NCBI GenBank assembly: GCA_944474755.1
Contig: OX104112.1
Location: forward strand, 94,563,756-94,627,755
Length of the DNA stretch: 64,000 nt
From: Limnoperna fortunei
Taxonomy: Eukaryota > Mollusca > Bivalvia > Mytilida > Modiolidae
Direction of reading: 5' to 3'
Below the pieces are notes generated by a model. The model had not been told where the DNA came from, made no database searches, and was given only the letters and a program-made list of their open reading frames with translations. Shown in pieces: positions 27,201 through 35,537 of this stretch. The position numbers were made by a program, and so were the translations under genes. How positions within the stretch are numbered: position 1 is the first letter of the stretch; the number at the start of each line of letters is the position of its first letter.

Positions 27201-30200
27201 ACGACTTCTCAAAATTACGCCTCTTCATATTGTATACGTGTATAATTGTACCAATTAACAATCGTGCTTGATCATATATCATTATGTAATGATTCTGCTT
27301 TGTATCAATAGAACTAAAATTCTTACTACCCTTTATACTTTTTCTAGGAGTTATTGAATAATAATCTTTGAAATATCAAGATATGTTATTATTCTAAACA
27401 CTTTTCGGCTCTACAGATAATGTAAAATTACTGTTGCGTAAGGAAACAAATACAGTCGTATAAAACGATGCTACATGTATTTCGATTATTTCTGGAATCT
27501 GAAAATAAATTTTAACATATATGTGTCCTGAGCAATTTCACATAATCCTTTCTTTTTAAATATAAAGCTTGAGAATAGTAAGAAAACTAACTGCCAGAAA
27601 TACAAAATTTAAACGAGAGCAAATGTAGTCCTCTGACATTTCACTCTCCAAAGTAGTTTTACGTATTAGATAGAAGTTGAAATCAAACTGCCCGAAATGC
27701 AAAATTTGTGCTACTTAACGAGAGCAACGGTAGTCTTCTGACATTGCATAGTAAAATAAGTTCAAGTTAAATAAAATTCTCTAAATGCTATCAATCATAC
27801 AAACAACAAATTCATTTAAATAATTTGTTTCTCAATTACAATTTGCCTAATTTAATTCCCGGTTATTTTTTCTCAGAGATAAGGTTTGCTCCTGACATCA
27901 AACTGACATTTTTACAATTGAATATATATTTAAGCTGTTTGGTATATTTTGCAGTACACTTTGTCTCAAGAAACTATAGATTATTTAAAACAGCCAACAT
28001 TTGATATCTGGCACTGGGAACCAAACGAGGTAATATATAATAATACTCTACAGTGTTAGAATCATTACATTTTACACAAAGACTTTCGAGTCGAGTATTA
28101 CTGAAGTTTCGCATATCAGACATAAAAATACTCAAAACTAAATTTTAGATTCACTATTTTCAAGCAAATAATAATTAGTTCAATTAACTGTTTGGTCTTT
28201 GCTTTTGTTTTTATTATAGCATTTACTGATATAGGTGTTTGTATTCACTATTGTATTTTTGTGGGGAATGAGTGTAACAAGATTGTTCAACAAATAAGCT
28301 GAAATATTTGTGTTATTTATTCAACAGATGCTTAGTCTGATGGAACACATGTATCATGAACTTGGACTGGTAGCAGAGTTTAACATTAATCCAATAACTC
28401 TAAAGAGGTGGATTGTACGTATATTAATTGTCCGATACGAATTGTAATAAGTACATGCTTCAAAACACAAGTATCCTTGTGTAATATTTTGTTCAAGGTG
28501 GTGTTGTTGCCGTGCTTATCCTAACATGACGTTAAATGCTCGCTAGCATGTTACAGTTTAAGACACATAAGTAGTCTTAATAGGACATAACGATCGTTTT
28601 TGGTAGTTAATGTTAATAACTTTAGTATTTTTGGAACTATGTTATTTTAATTGCGCTTTTTACTGGAATTTACTACCTATGTTATAATTTTCTACTTTGT
28701 ACCTGTTTTCGTTTCAATTGAAGAGTGTGTCCTGTTTTCTGTTTTTAACTGTTTTGGTTCGCTAAGTGTACATGTATCTAATATTAAGAAAACTGCATTG
28801 TGTTTATATATTTTTACAGCTGTGTGTTCAAGAAAATTACAGAAATAATCCATTTCACAATTTTCGGCATTCATTTTGTGTGACGCAAATGATGTATGGG
28901 ATGATCAATCTTTGTCGCTTGTGGGATCACATGTCTCGCGAAAGTCTGGGAATACTAATGACGGCGTGTGTATGCCACGATCTGGACCATCCTGGATACA
29001 ACAATACGTACGTTTAAATCTGATACTTAAAAATATCAGTGTACACGTTCAAAACTTTTGTAACCTAATTACTTTTGTAACAAATATTTCTATTATTTAA
29101 ATTGTATTTAGTTCATTACATCGTTCTCCATTTGCAAATTGCCACAAATAAAAATTACTAAAAATTATTAATAGAATTGATCGTAATAGCTATATATCGA
29201 TTTTGCATATTATGCATTCATAACGATGTCGTTTTTGTAAACTGTCGTAACAAGTTTTATTACGAACTAAATTATTAAAACTAAATTATTTTTTTCTAAA
29301 TTTGCTGAATCCCACACCTGAAAACTAATACACGAATATTTAAAACGATCAAAACATTTTTTTTATAATTTTAATCAACAGTTTTGCATATTATGTATTT
29401 ATAACGATTTCTTTCTATATTATAGGTATCAAATCAATGCAAGAACTGAACTTGCTATTCGATATAACGACATTTCACCTTTAGAAAATCATCATTGCGC
29501 AGTAGCTTTCAAAATACTATCAAATCCAGAATGCAACATATTTTCCAATGTCGATAAAGATACCTTCAAACGAATACGATCTGTAAGTATACATAGTTTG
29601 AGGTTTGTTAATGGGTTTAGGTCCGTGCTTGTTTAATTGGATTAAAACAATGGTTTGATGTTAACGTCTTCAAAACAATAATTTAGCTGAATTTAACTAA
29701 AATTAACCAAAGATCAATTCGTAGATAGATGTTTGATGGAAAAGAATGGGAGCACTGAGATGGCACAGAAAACAATGCTGTGGAAACATTTTACCATGTA
29801 TAAGTCTACTTAAGAACGGGTAAACACAATGCATTTGATTGAATCATCCATATGTAATGCGCGTTGAGAGGCCTTGTTAGACAGGGGGTTTAAGGCAGTT
29901 TGCCATCTTCTATTAATCACGTTTCTATCAATACTGGGCTTGCAAGTTTGAGTCTCAATCCGGGCAGGATGTGCTTTTCTCCAATCTTGAACAGTATTTC
30001 CTGTTTCCGACAAAATTTTGTTTCTGTTTTCTCTGTGTACTTCGGTTTTTCCCCAATAAAAAATGGAAGCCACTATATAGCTAAAAATGCGTTTAATATC
30101 ATTCAAGCAAATAAAAAAGATTATGCAGGTTTAAGCGCATGAGAACAAGTCGAACAATCATACATGAAAAGTTATTTTTAGAATGATTGCTTTAAAAAAA

Positions 30201-33200
30201 TAGTTCATAGTTTTATGGAGAATTGTTTCATTATTATCAGTATACGACCGAATCTAATTAACACTCCATTGGATAAAATATTATAATAGTGAAGTCACGT
30301 TGGTTGGATGAGGTAGGTATTATATTATTTATTACGTGAAAGTAAGAGACATATGTTCCAATGAATGTGAGTAATTAATTAACATTTATCACCAATAATC
30401 TGATTGAAACTTCATATGTACTAATAATATTTAATTTACTCCCATTTTCGATCAGTTTTGATTGGTTTTAGCTGAAGAGTCTATTTTGGTAAACAAATAA
30501 GGTGCTAAATACATAAATATTTATTTTCATTATCTGTTAGAAATGTGTTTAAGAGATGATTAAGAATGTTCTATTAATTTTTCATAATGGCTACAATAAT
30601 GACGATTTTGGATTTAATAATGGTAATCATATGATGATTGTTACTATATAGGGTATGACTATGTTGGTATTAGCAACTGACATGGCGCGCCACGGTGAAA
30701 TTATGGACGGTTTTAAGGAAAAATTAGAACTTGGCTTCGACTACAGCAAGAAAGACCATAGCGATTCGGTAATGCTACTGCATACAGTGCTTTGCTTATT
30801 ATACAATGTTTAAATTGGCTTTACGATGACATTTCAATAGTTTTATCTGTTATTTTGGTTTCATCATACATCAGCAAAACAATAAATAAAACTGTACTAA
30901 TAAAAAGATCACGTGACTCGTGACTTCATATTATTACTTACGAAACAGATATAACTATTGCAAGCGTCATCCTTGTCATTTTCTCATCTGTCCAACAACG
31001 AACCTCATCCTCATCCTCTATGTCTTGTGTATGTTACTTATATGTCTTGTCTTCAGGAAATAACTAGTCTGATACTGGCCACAGATATGGCACGCCATAA
31101 AGACATATTAGAGGAATTTAAAAGTAAACTTGAAAATTTTGATTTCAACATAACGGACCATTGCCTGGCGGTAATTCTTGTTAAGCAGATGCTTAAATCA
31201 CGAGTGTAGTTTGATTATTAACACACTTTTTAGATATTTCATTTATATTCTTATTTATTGATTTCTTATTTATTATATGAATGCTGTGGCTTAGTTTTAT
31301 AATTGCTTCTTGTTTTTTTTAGTTTACATTTGCTTTACACCTACATAGTAAAACAATTTTTTCTTTCTTTATTATCATAATAGTATTTCTTTTGTTTTAT
31401 TGATAGTCTTGTACACTTGTACTATTTTTTTATAAAGTTTTTTTTGTTACGTTTGCATATTTATTTTTAAACATGTTATACGTTTTGCGTAGTCTGTTTT
31501 GCATGGCCGCATTGCATGTAAATTTTGTATTTTCAAACAAGTACGGTGTTTTTAAGTAAAAATCCATAAAAATTGTAAGTAGTGAATTTATGTTATAATA
31601 AAATTATTAGAGGCTACATACTATAAGTCGGTTGACTATGATTATTTAATGTTAATCAAGTTGTTTGTGAGCAAACCTTTATCTGATTAAGTAGCTTTGT
31701 TGTGATTATAAAAGTTAGAATTAATGATTTCAAGTAATATTGCTTTTAGAAATTCCCTGTAGTTTTCTTCAATTCGTGTTCCAAACTTACTATTGTGTAT
31801 AAATATTGTGTATTTATGCCTTACCTACCTAAATGATTGGTTTAATAATGTTCATCTTCAAGTCAATATTTTCATATTGTATTAGTTAATCATAAAAAGT
31901 ATTTCTGTTTCAGCAAAATATTATCTTTTATGTACATATGCTGCTTACAGACTTGAAGAAAAATTACATATTCAGATGTTTTCAAGAACTTAATGTACAT
32001 TTATTAATAAACAGTTTTACATCATGTAAAAGATTTTAAAAATATGACGTTACATTATCAAATACTTTGCATATATATATAATTTTAAGTTTAACTAATC
32101 TTGCAGTTGAAGATGGTACTGATTAAAGCTTGTGATATTTCAAATGAGGTCAGGCCTATGGAGGTTTCTGAGCCATGGGTAGATTGTCTATTGGAAGAAT
32201 ACTTTAATCAGGTAATTGTAGCATCGATGTTAATTAGAAAAGTAATTTTTTAATCGTAAATTTAAGAACAGGTTTATAGTATGTTAGATTTTCTGCTCGA
32301 TAACATATTTGTAACTTTTGGAGGATGTGTTCTTCAGCAATTAATCCTGTACCAACTGTGCCCCACTCTTTACCGATTTGTTCTTGTATTCTGATGAAAC
32401 AGAATTTTTCAACGTCTTATGAAAAACTATAATATAGCAGACGTTAGGTCCTTTAATTTTATATACAGATACATTAATGGTTTTCTTTAAATTAACAAAC
32501 CTCAATGTGCTTAATGGCTTCCGTTATATAGCCTTTAGAACTAGATATTAAAAAACTATAGAAACAGTAATGGAAGCGGGAGGTTTGGCCCCTCATTTTT
32601 GTTTAAATGCCTGTAACAAGTCAGGACCATTGTTGTTCTTTTTGGTTGTGGGTTCTGGAGTTGCCGGTTTCTCGGACTTCGATTTGTGGAGTGTCTGTTT
32701 TGAAAGTTTCATCCGTGTTCGGTATTTTGTTACTACCTTAATTTTTAAAAAGGGAAATGATATTAAAATGAATCGCTGATGTATTTTTACGTTTTAACTT
32801 GCTTTGACGCCTGTATTTCAGTCGGATCGAGAAAAAAGTGAAGGATTACCAGTGGCACCTTTTATGGACAGAGATAAAGTAACTAAGCCGACTGCACAAA
32901 TTGGTTTCATTAAATTTGTCCTGATTCCAATGTTTGAAACATTATCAAAGGTAAGCAATAAATATGTTAATCAATAAAATCCAATGTCCTTACAACAACA
33001 CACTCGATAGATGGAAGTGAACGATAGGAAGCTTTTTATACCTTTCTATAATTAAGTACGAGACGCATTTCCCGAAAACAATCATAAAATTTAATATGTT
33101 GGTGACATGTACATTATAGGCAGACTACTGATACTTCGCGAAAAAATGAAAATTTGATATGTTATTCTTCAAATAAAATGAAATATAATTGCCTTTTGAT

Positions 33201-35537
33201 GTTTTATTGTATTCTTTACCGTTACGCTTCTAGAGTGGATTAAAGGTGGTAAAATCTTGAGTATGGAGGCAGCCATATTGACAGTATTTTATCACGTTAC
33301 TGCGTTTGTGACGTCATAAATGTAATTATCCAGTAAATATGATAAATAATCCAGTTTAAAAATATGCTTTTTCTGCCTTAGCTCTTTGAAGAATATATAA
33401 ACTGTGGTGATGACTAATGACCGGCTGACAACATAAGATTACCAAATATGTCTTAATGTTTTAATGATCTTTGTTTGAATAGAAGTATTTGTAGACACAA
33501 ATTTTAACCCGTCCTTATTTAACTCAGATATAATTTACCTAAATAGTAATTGTAATAAAAGATATATTTATATGATTATTTTTATATATAAAATACAATT
33601 CCGTGGATAATTTTGCACGTCTTGAAACGGCAGTTGTACCTGGACGTGAAAATGTTACAGGTAAATCATTACTCGTTTATGAAGGGTAATTAACAGAATT
33701 AGCAGGTAAACAAACAGGATGTTTATTGCAATTACTAGATCATTTGACGCCGACTTTGAAATATGAATATTCGGACTTTTTCAAAAGCTAACCAGATTAA
33801 AGGTTAATCATGTAATTCAAAATTAGAAAGGCGTGTCCCTACTGTCAAGACAGGTATGATTTGAACACACCGAAGTGTCAGAACACAGGATGCATATAAG
33901 ATTTCGAATACCTTTAGATGCCAAGTCAAAGGAAACGTAAAACTTACACGTAAACTCAAATATACACAACATGTAAAAGTTTGGAAACTGTGTTACGCAC
34001 ACGCACAATAAATGTTACCAGTAATAATAATTATAATTATAACAATAATAATAAATATAAATGTACTAAACGTGAAGGGAAATTTTGATGCGCGAAACCA
34101 GAGTATTTAAAAATATTTCATTTAATGACCGTTATTTCTTAAATAGTCAACTTCGCAAATATTTTGTATAAAAAAGTTTAGTTCAATAAGTTGCTTAGTC
34201 TGATAAGTTGAAAATAATAATACTAATAATTTTCAAATAATTTTCAATTTAATTAATATTTATGGACTTTTTTCCTATCAAAACTGTGACTTTTTTCTGT
34301 GACTTTCTTTCCGTTTGCCGTTGTTGCTGCTGTGGAAATAGTCTTTAGTAGAAGTCTTTAAATTGGTTAACTACTTGTTACACAAATCGGTTTTTTGCTT
34401 ATATATAGATCAGGAATACGAAACGTAATCTTTCCACAACCTTGTCTTATAGTACAACCTTCTGTTGTTGACGGTGTTGACCGTTTCGCGTTATTAACAT
34501 ACGACGACTTTTAAGGTACTTGGATGTATAGTATCGCCATCTAGTGACGAGATGGTGACAAGATGGCGGACCTCCATAAGTGCATTTTTTACACGGAATA
34601 TTCCATGCTGAAACTTAACCACTGAAAATATAATAAAACATCAAGAGGCAAATGTGTTTATATTTAGTTGAAGAATAACATCAAATTTTCATTTTTTCGC
34701 AAAGTTTCCCTTTAAGGATATAAAACCTAAAAGATTTCTAAAAAAATTTCTTCACCATCCTTGCTTATCTTAAAGGTTGATTGATGGTCATTACTTAAAC
34801 GTGTATAATGACATTCATTGCTATTGTGTTATTTATATTAAAGCCTGTACGATTAATCGTGTGTATTATTTCTCTCTCTCTCTTTAGCTATTTCCAGTTT
34901 TAGATGAAACTATGGTGGAACCCTTAAGAACAGCGCGAGATCGATATGAGAGCATGAAAGAACAGGTAAACACTCAGCGTGTGTCCATGAAAACTAGCGT
35001 CTCTTCCAAGAGTGGTTAAGAGAATGGATTGAAAAAGTGTCTTATTTTTAGTGTTACAGTTTTGTAAATCTGGAAAACAATCTTGATATTTTTATATATG
35101 TATGTTTTATTTAAGATTTTTGTTTTGTGCGATCCCATGAATTTGATTGTTCTGTTTTATTTCGTCCTTTGGGAATAAATCTTTCTACTTTCTGTTGCTT
35201 TGCTGTGACGAATTCAGTATACATATTTATTGCATTTTTATTATGCATGATTTTAGCGATATTTTTCACTTTTTTCACAGTTTGTTGCATGATTTGTCAT
35301 ATAAGCCTCTTTTTAACATTTTAACAGGTTGGAGAATATTATAATCAATATTTGTATTATTATTTTATATTGTTTAAGCATTAGAATTTGTTAAACATTG
35401 TAGATTTGTATCCAATTTGTTTTTTAAATACACTGCCTTATTCCACATCATATTTCAAATCTCACAGTTTTTTACCAAGAATTCTCAGAGTGAATTTTTG
35501 AATTCAGGTTGGTCAGGATGAAAAAGACAAGAAATAA
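6148..35537 (+). CDS. PDE9A: PDE9A-type high-affinity cGMP phosphodiesterase, whole gene span
   Basis: Class I cyclic nucleotide phosphodiesterase, hydrolysing cGMP to 5'-GMP. Joining exons 1-5, 7-13, 14a and 15-18 gives about 519 residues, close to the 533 of human PDE9A2. Residues 1-75 match the PDE9A N-terminus (YLDI, then CSSRDI). About 92-165 is charged and helical, and the catalytic domain runs from about 195 to 510. Seen directly: HNFRH with His265 (proton donor position) and His269; [10 protein letters not shown] with His305/Asp306; CDISNE with Asp416 (last metal ligand); AQIGF with Gln467 and Phe470 (purine clamp). The spacing 269-305 equals the human 256-292. All borders are GT/AG with matching phase. 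A PDE9A orthologue is very likely. Alternative forms come from exons 6, 14a/14b and the 3' end. Confidence 0.95.
6952..7203. repeat. 63-bp minisatellite, four essentially identical copies
   Basis: Units begin at 6952, 7015, 7078 and 7141 and appear identical by eye. Each contains AGAAGAGATCACGTACTTAG and GGGGCACACACAAAAATGAA. The period is a multiple of 3, so both strands read open; the plus frame repeats an arginine-rich 21-mer with [19 protein letters not shown]. It lies in intron 1 with no coding context, so it is treated as a recent tandem expansion. Confidence 0.95.
9210..9282. repeat. 33-bp-arm hairpin next to a C-run
   Basis: The left arm 9210-9242 (AACTGGAGAC...CTATTCA) pairs with the right arm 9250-9282 (TGAATAGG...GTCTCCAGTT), with a few mismatches and a 7-base loop GTAGAGT. 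A run of 19 C follows at 9291-9309, with more C-rich sequence to about 9323. Confidence 0.85.
10118..10320 (+). mobile_element. tRNA-derived SINE copy (plus orientation, 5'-truncated)
   Basis: Shares CCAGTTTTCCTACCGAAG, GGGTTTTCTCCTGGTACTCC and the tail TATATAGCTGAAAAATGGC with the other SINE copies in this window. The tRNA-like head is eroded; only GTGGGTTCCAGTCTC near the B-box position remains. Confidence 0.75.
11549..12404. mobile_element. Foldback element built of TATC/CTCGAG palindromic units
   Basis: An 856-bp element. The left end ACGGAAGCCGTAAGGGGACA is the near-exact reverse complement of the right end, which finishes TGTCCCTTTACGGCTTCCGT. Flanks ACATATTT (11541-11548) and ACATATT (12405-12411) look like a 7-8 bp target duplication. 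The interior is an array of short units of the type TTATCTCGAGAAAACGATA. They run in one orientation until about 12095, then flip to TCGTTTTCTCGAGATAAC until the end. No coding capacity, so it is a non-autonomous foldback or MITE-like element. Confidence 0.88.
12420..12482. repeat. 18-bp-arm hairpin
   Basis: GTTACGCCAGAGTATCAC (12420-12437) pairs with GTGATACTCTGGCGCAAC (12465-12482) with one mismatch and a 27-base loop. It lies 16 bp from the foldback element. Confidence 0.85.
13850..14060 (+). mobile_element. Possible 3' tail of a truncated retroelement
   Basis: A stretch with AACTTGTGTCCGATCCTTTT, then TTTTTGACAATAAAATG and a short repeating tail (AATTT)n at about 14050-14066. This looks like the 3' end of a 5'-truncated non-LTR element on the plus strand. 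There is no protein to confirm it, so it stays tentative. Confidence 0.3.
16734..16804 (+). CDS. PDE9A: PDE9A exon 2
   Basis: 71 nt after a TATTTTTCAG acceptor, donor GTATTT. Encodes [20 protein letters not shown] then GVG plus two bases of Arg, aligning with the human segment [20 protein letters not shown]. Confidence 0.92.
17933..18010 (+). CDS. PDE9A: PDE9A exon 3
   Basis: 78 nt after ATCTATTTCAG, donor GTAAGC. Completes Arg and encodes [20 protein letters not shown] then PLNTN, matching the human ISLL...DPTMP block. Leaves two bases for Gly. Confidence 0.9.
19751..20104 (-). CDS. Hypothetical 117-residue open frame, probably not a gene
   Basis: Minus-strand frame inside PDE9A intron 3, open for about 12 more codons before the first ATG. 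Starts [20 protein letters not shown]. No domain, signal peptide or splice context recognised. In AT-rich DNA of this size a frame this long can arise by chance about as often as not, so it is listed only for completeness. A retroelement fragment is an alternative. Confidence 0.15.
   Translation of the reverse strand: MSNFININSTNCMEINRDNLFPVLVQLNNFLKPFCIESNNELFDVPFDVNLISLRLSIHRVFTYDVLTKFTHFFTSPIRYSMVKFRTMLSNIFHRETDSNGESYVTNTFDKKSYWFI
20251..20294 (+). CDS. PDE9A: PDE9A exon 4
   Basis: 44 nt after TGTATTTCCAG, donor GTATGT. Completes Gly and encodes [14 protein letters not shown], aligning with human PYKVRPVAIKQL. Ends with one base of the next Gly. Confidence 0.88.
21677..21731 (+). CDS. PDE9A: PDE9A exon 5
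   Basis: 55 nt, donor GTATTT. Encodes [18 protein letters not shown] plus AG, matching human ELIQSVLAQVAEQFSR. The acceptor (GTATGATTAAAG) has a weak pyrimidine tract, but the only other nearby acceptor, CGTCAG upstream, would run into a stop. Confidence 0.88.
23587..23634 (+). CDS. PDE9A: PDE9A exon 6, candidate 48-nt cassette exon
   Basis: Flanked by a very good acceptor (TTTCTGTCTTTTTATTAG) and donor (GTGAGT), open in the gene's frame. Length 48 keeps the frame whether included or skipped. Inclusion replaces Arg at the 5/7 junction by [17 protein letters not shown], adding 16 residues just before the helical segment. Human PDE9A mRNAs also vary in the N-terminal region, although at other positions. 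I do not know of a homologue for this peptide, so an unused pseudo-exon remains possible. Confidence 0.6.
24776..24846 (+). CDS. PDE9A: PDE9A exon 7
   Basis: 71 nt after TATTACATAG, donor GTAAGT. Encodes [20 protein letters not shown] then KME, matching human AFKINELKAEVANHLAVLEK. Predicted helical or coiled coil. Confidence 0.92.
25096..25204 (+). CDS. PDE9A: PDE9A exon 8
   Basis: 109 nt after GTTTAACAG, donor GTATGA. Encodes [20 protein letters not shown] then [16 protein letters not shown]. The EGLKxVEIEKCKxDI block is nearly the human sequence. Confidence 0.94.
26246..26342 (+). CDS. PDE9A: PDE9A exon 9
   Basis: 97 nt after GACCTTGCAG, donor GTAACT. Encodes [20 protein letters not shown] then [13 protein letters not shown]. 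RDVPxYPK is the conserved entry to the catalytic domain; the middle differs from vertebrates. Confidence 0.92.
27955..28029 (+). CDS. PDE9A: PDE9A exon 10
   Basis: 75 nt after TATATTTTGCAG, donor GTAATA. Encodes [20 protein letters not shown] then WEPNE, matching human [24 protein letters not shown]. Phase 0 on both sides. Confidence 0.94.
28328..28414 (+). CDS. PDE9A: PDE9A exon 11
   Basis: 87 nt after TATTCAACAG, donor GTACGT. Encodes [20 protein letters not shown] then NPITLKRWI, strongly conserved with human. Confidence 0.95.
28820..29007 (+). CDS. PDE9A: PDE9A exon 12 (HD metal-binding site)
   Basis: 188 nt after TATTTTTACAG, donor GTACGT. Carries [12 protein letters not shown] (His265 proton donor position, His269 metal ligand) and [12 protein letters not shown] (His305, Asp306 metal ligands). 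Any in-frame change here would be expected to abolish activity; all ligands are intact. Confidence 0.96.
29426..29582 (+). CDS. PDE9A: PDE9A exon 13
   Basis: 157 nt after CTATATTATAG, donor GTAAGT. Encodes [20 protein letters not shown] then [20 protein letters not shown] and [13 protein letters not shown]. Ends in phase 0, which lets either exon 14a or 14b follow. Confidence 0.95.
29865..30118 (+). mobile_element. tRNA-derived SINE copy in the intron before exon 14a
   Basis: Plus orientation. Has a B-box-like GTTTGAGTCTCAATCCG, then TTCTCTGTGTACTTCGG and the tail CACTATATAGCTAAAAATGC with TTCAAGCAAATAAA. The 5' head (GTTAGACAGGGGGTTTAAGG) is diverged. Same family as the copies at 10118, 39171, 50399 and 60098. 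Confidence 0.75.
30652..30768 (+). CDS. PDE9A: PDE9A exon 14a (alternative catalytic exon)
   Basis: 117 nt, phase 0 to phase 0, acceptor CTATATAG, donor GTAATG. Encodes [20 protein letters not shown] then [19 protein letters not shown]. It keeps GM, EIMD, FKEK and FDYS, which I recall from human PDE9A, so this looks like the ancestral copy. It carries one residue more than exon 14b and the human segment. See exon 14b for the duplicate. Confidence 0.93.
31057..31170 (+). CDS. PDE9A: PDE9A exon 14b (duplicate alternative catalytic exon)
   Basis: 114 nt, phase 0 to phase 0, acceptor TATGTCTTGTCTTCAG, donor GTAATT, 288 nt after exon 14a. Encodes [20 protein letters not shown] then [18 protein letters not shown]. 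It aligns with exon 14a at 20 of 38 positions, including all of LATDMARH. The frame is intact and both splice sites are good, so it looks functional despite old divergence. Retaining both copies would also keep the frame but duplicate a helix inside the catalytic fold, so use of one or the other is the likely arrangement (inference). Confidence 0.88.
31171..32106 (+). other. PDE9A intron between exons 14b and 15
   Basis: AT-rich, 936 nt. Searched by eye for a third copy of exon 14; none seen. Confidence 0.6.
32107..32211 (+). CDS. PDE9A: PDE9A exon 15 (last metal ligand)
   Basis: 105 nt after AATCTTGCAG, donor GTAATT. Encodes [20 protein letters not shown] then [15 protein letters not shown]. 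Asp416 in CDISNE corresponds to human Asp402. This residue lies outside the alternative exon pair, so both forms keep it. Confidence 0.95.
32572..32765 (+). repeat. Dispersed repeat copy A
   Basis: Contains GCGGGAGGTTTGGC, AAATGCCTGTAACAAGTCAG and a TATTTTGTTACTACC block. The same ordered blocks occur at 37931-38140. The family resembles a repeat I recall from mussel genomes. It lies in the intron between exons 15 and 16. Confidence 0.65.
32822..32950 (+). CDS. PDE9A: PDE9A exon 16 (invariant glutamine)
   Basis: 129 nt after CTGTATTTCAG, donor GTAAGC. Encodes [20 protein letters not shown] then [20 protein letters not shown] and LSK. Gln467 and Phe470 form the nucleotide-binding clamp in this family. 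Confidence 0.96.
33134..34704. mobile_element. Inverted-repeat pair, probable non-autonomous element
   Basis: The left arm 33134-33210 (CTTCGCGAAAAAATGAAAAT ... GATGTTTTATTG) is the reverse complement of the right arm 34631-34704 (TAATAAAACATCAAGAGGCA ... TTTTTTCGCAAAG). Weaker similarity continues inwards: GGAGGCAGCCATATTG on the left against CAAGATGGCGGACCTCC read in reverse on the right. The arms flank about 1.4 kb of AT-rich DNA with no transposase. Either one element with imperfect terminal repeats or two copies in opposite orientation. Confidence 0.65.
34888..34965 (+). CDS. PDE9A: PDE9A exon 17
   Basis: 78 nt after a (CT)n-rich acceptor TCTCTCTTTAG, donor GTAAAC. Encodes [20 protein letters not shown] then ESMKEQ, matching human LFPMVEEIMLQPLWESRDRY. 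If the donor is not used, translation continues with [17 protein letters not shown] and stops at 35017-35019, giving an alternative C-terminus. Confidence 0.93.
35508..35537 (+). CDS. PDE9A: PDE9A exon 18, candidate last coding exon
   Basis: After the acceptor TTTTTGAATTCAG, phase 0 reading gives VGQDEKDKK and a TAA stop. This is a short charged tail of the kind seen after the catalytic domain in PDE9A. A rival acceptor at 35321-35327 (TTTTAACAG) would give [18 protein letters not shown] and a stop, a less protein-like tail. An AATAAA that could serve as poly(A) signal lies at 36217-36222. Confidence 0.55.
   Translation, partial: VGQDEKDKK

Noticed and set aside
28651..29100. Open frames overlapping PDE9A exon 12
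   Set aside because: The ATGs at 28766 and 28876 lie in the intron or in another frame; the real exon begins at the acceptor 28819/28820.
30958..31209. Independent 83-codon gene starting [17 protein letters not shown]
   Set aside because: The N-terminal part is intron sequence; only 31057-31170, bounded by splice sites, matches PDE9A (exon 14b).
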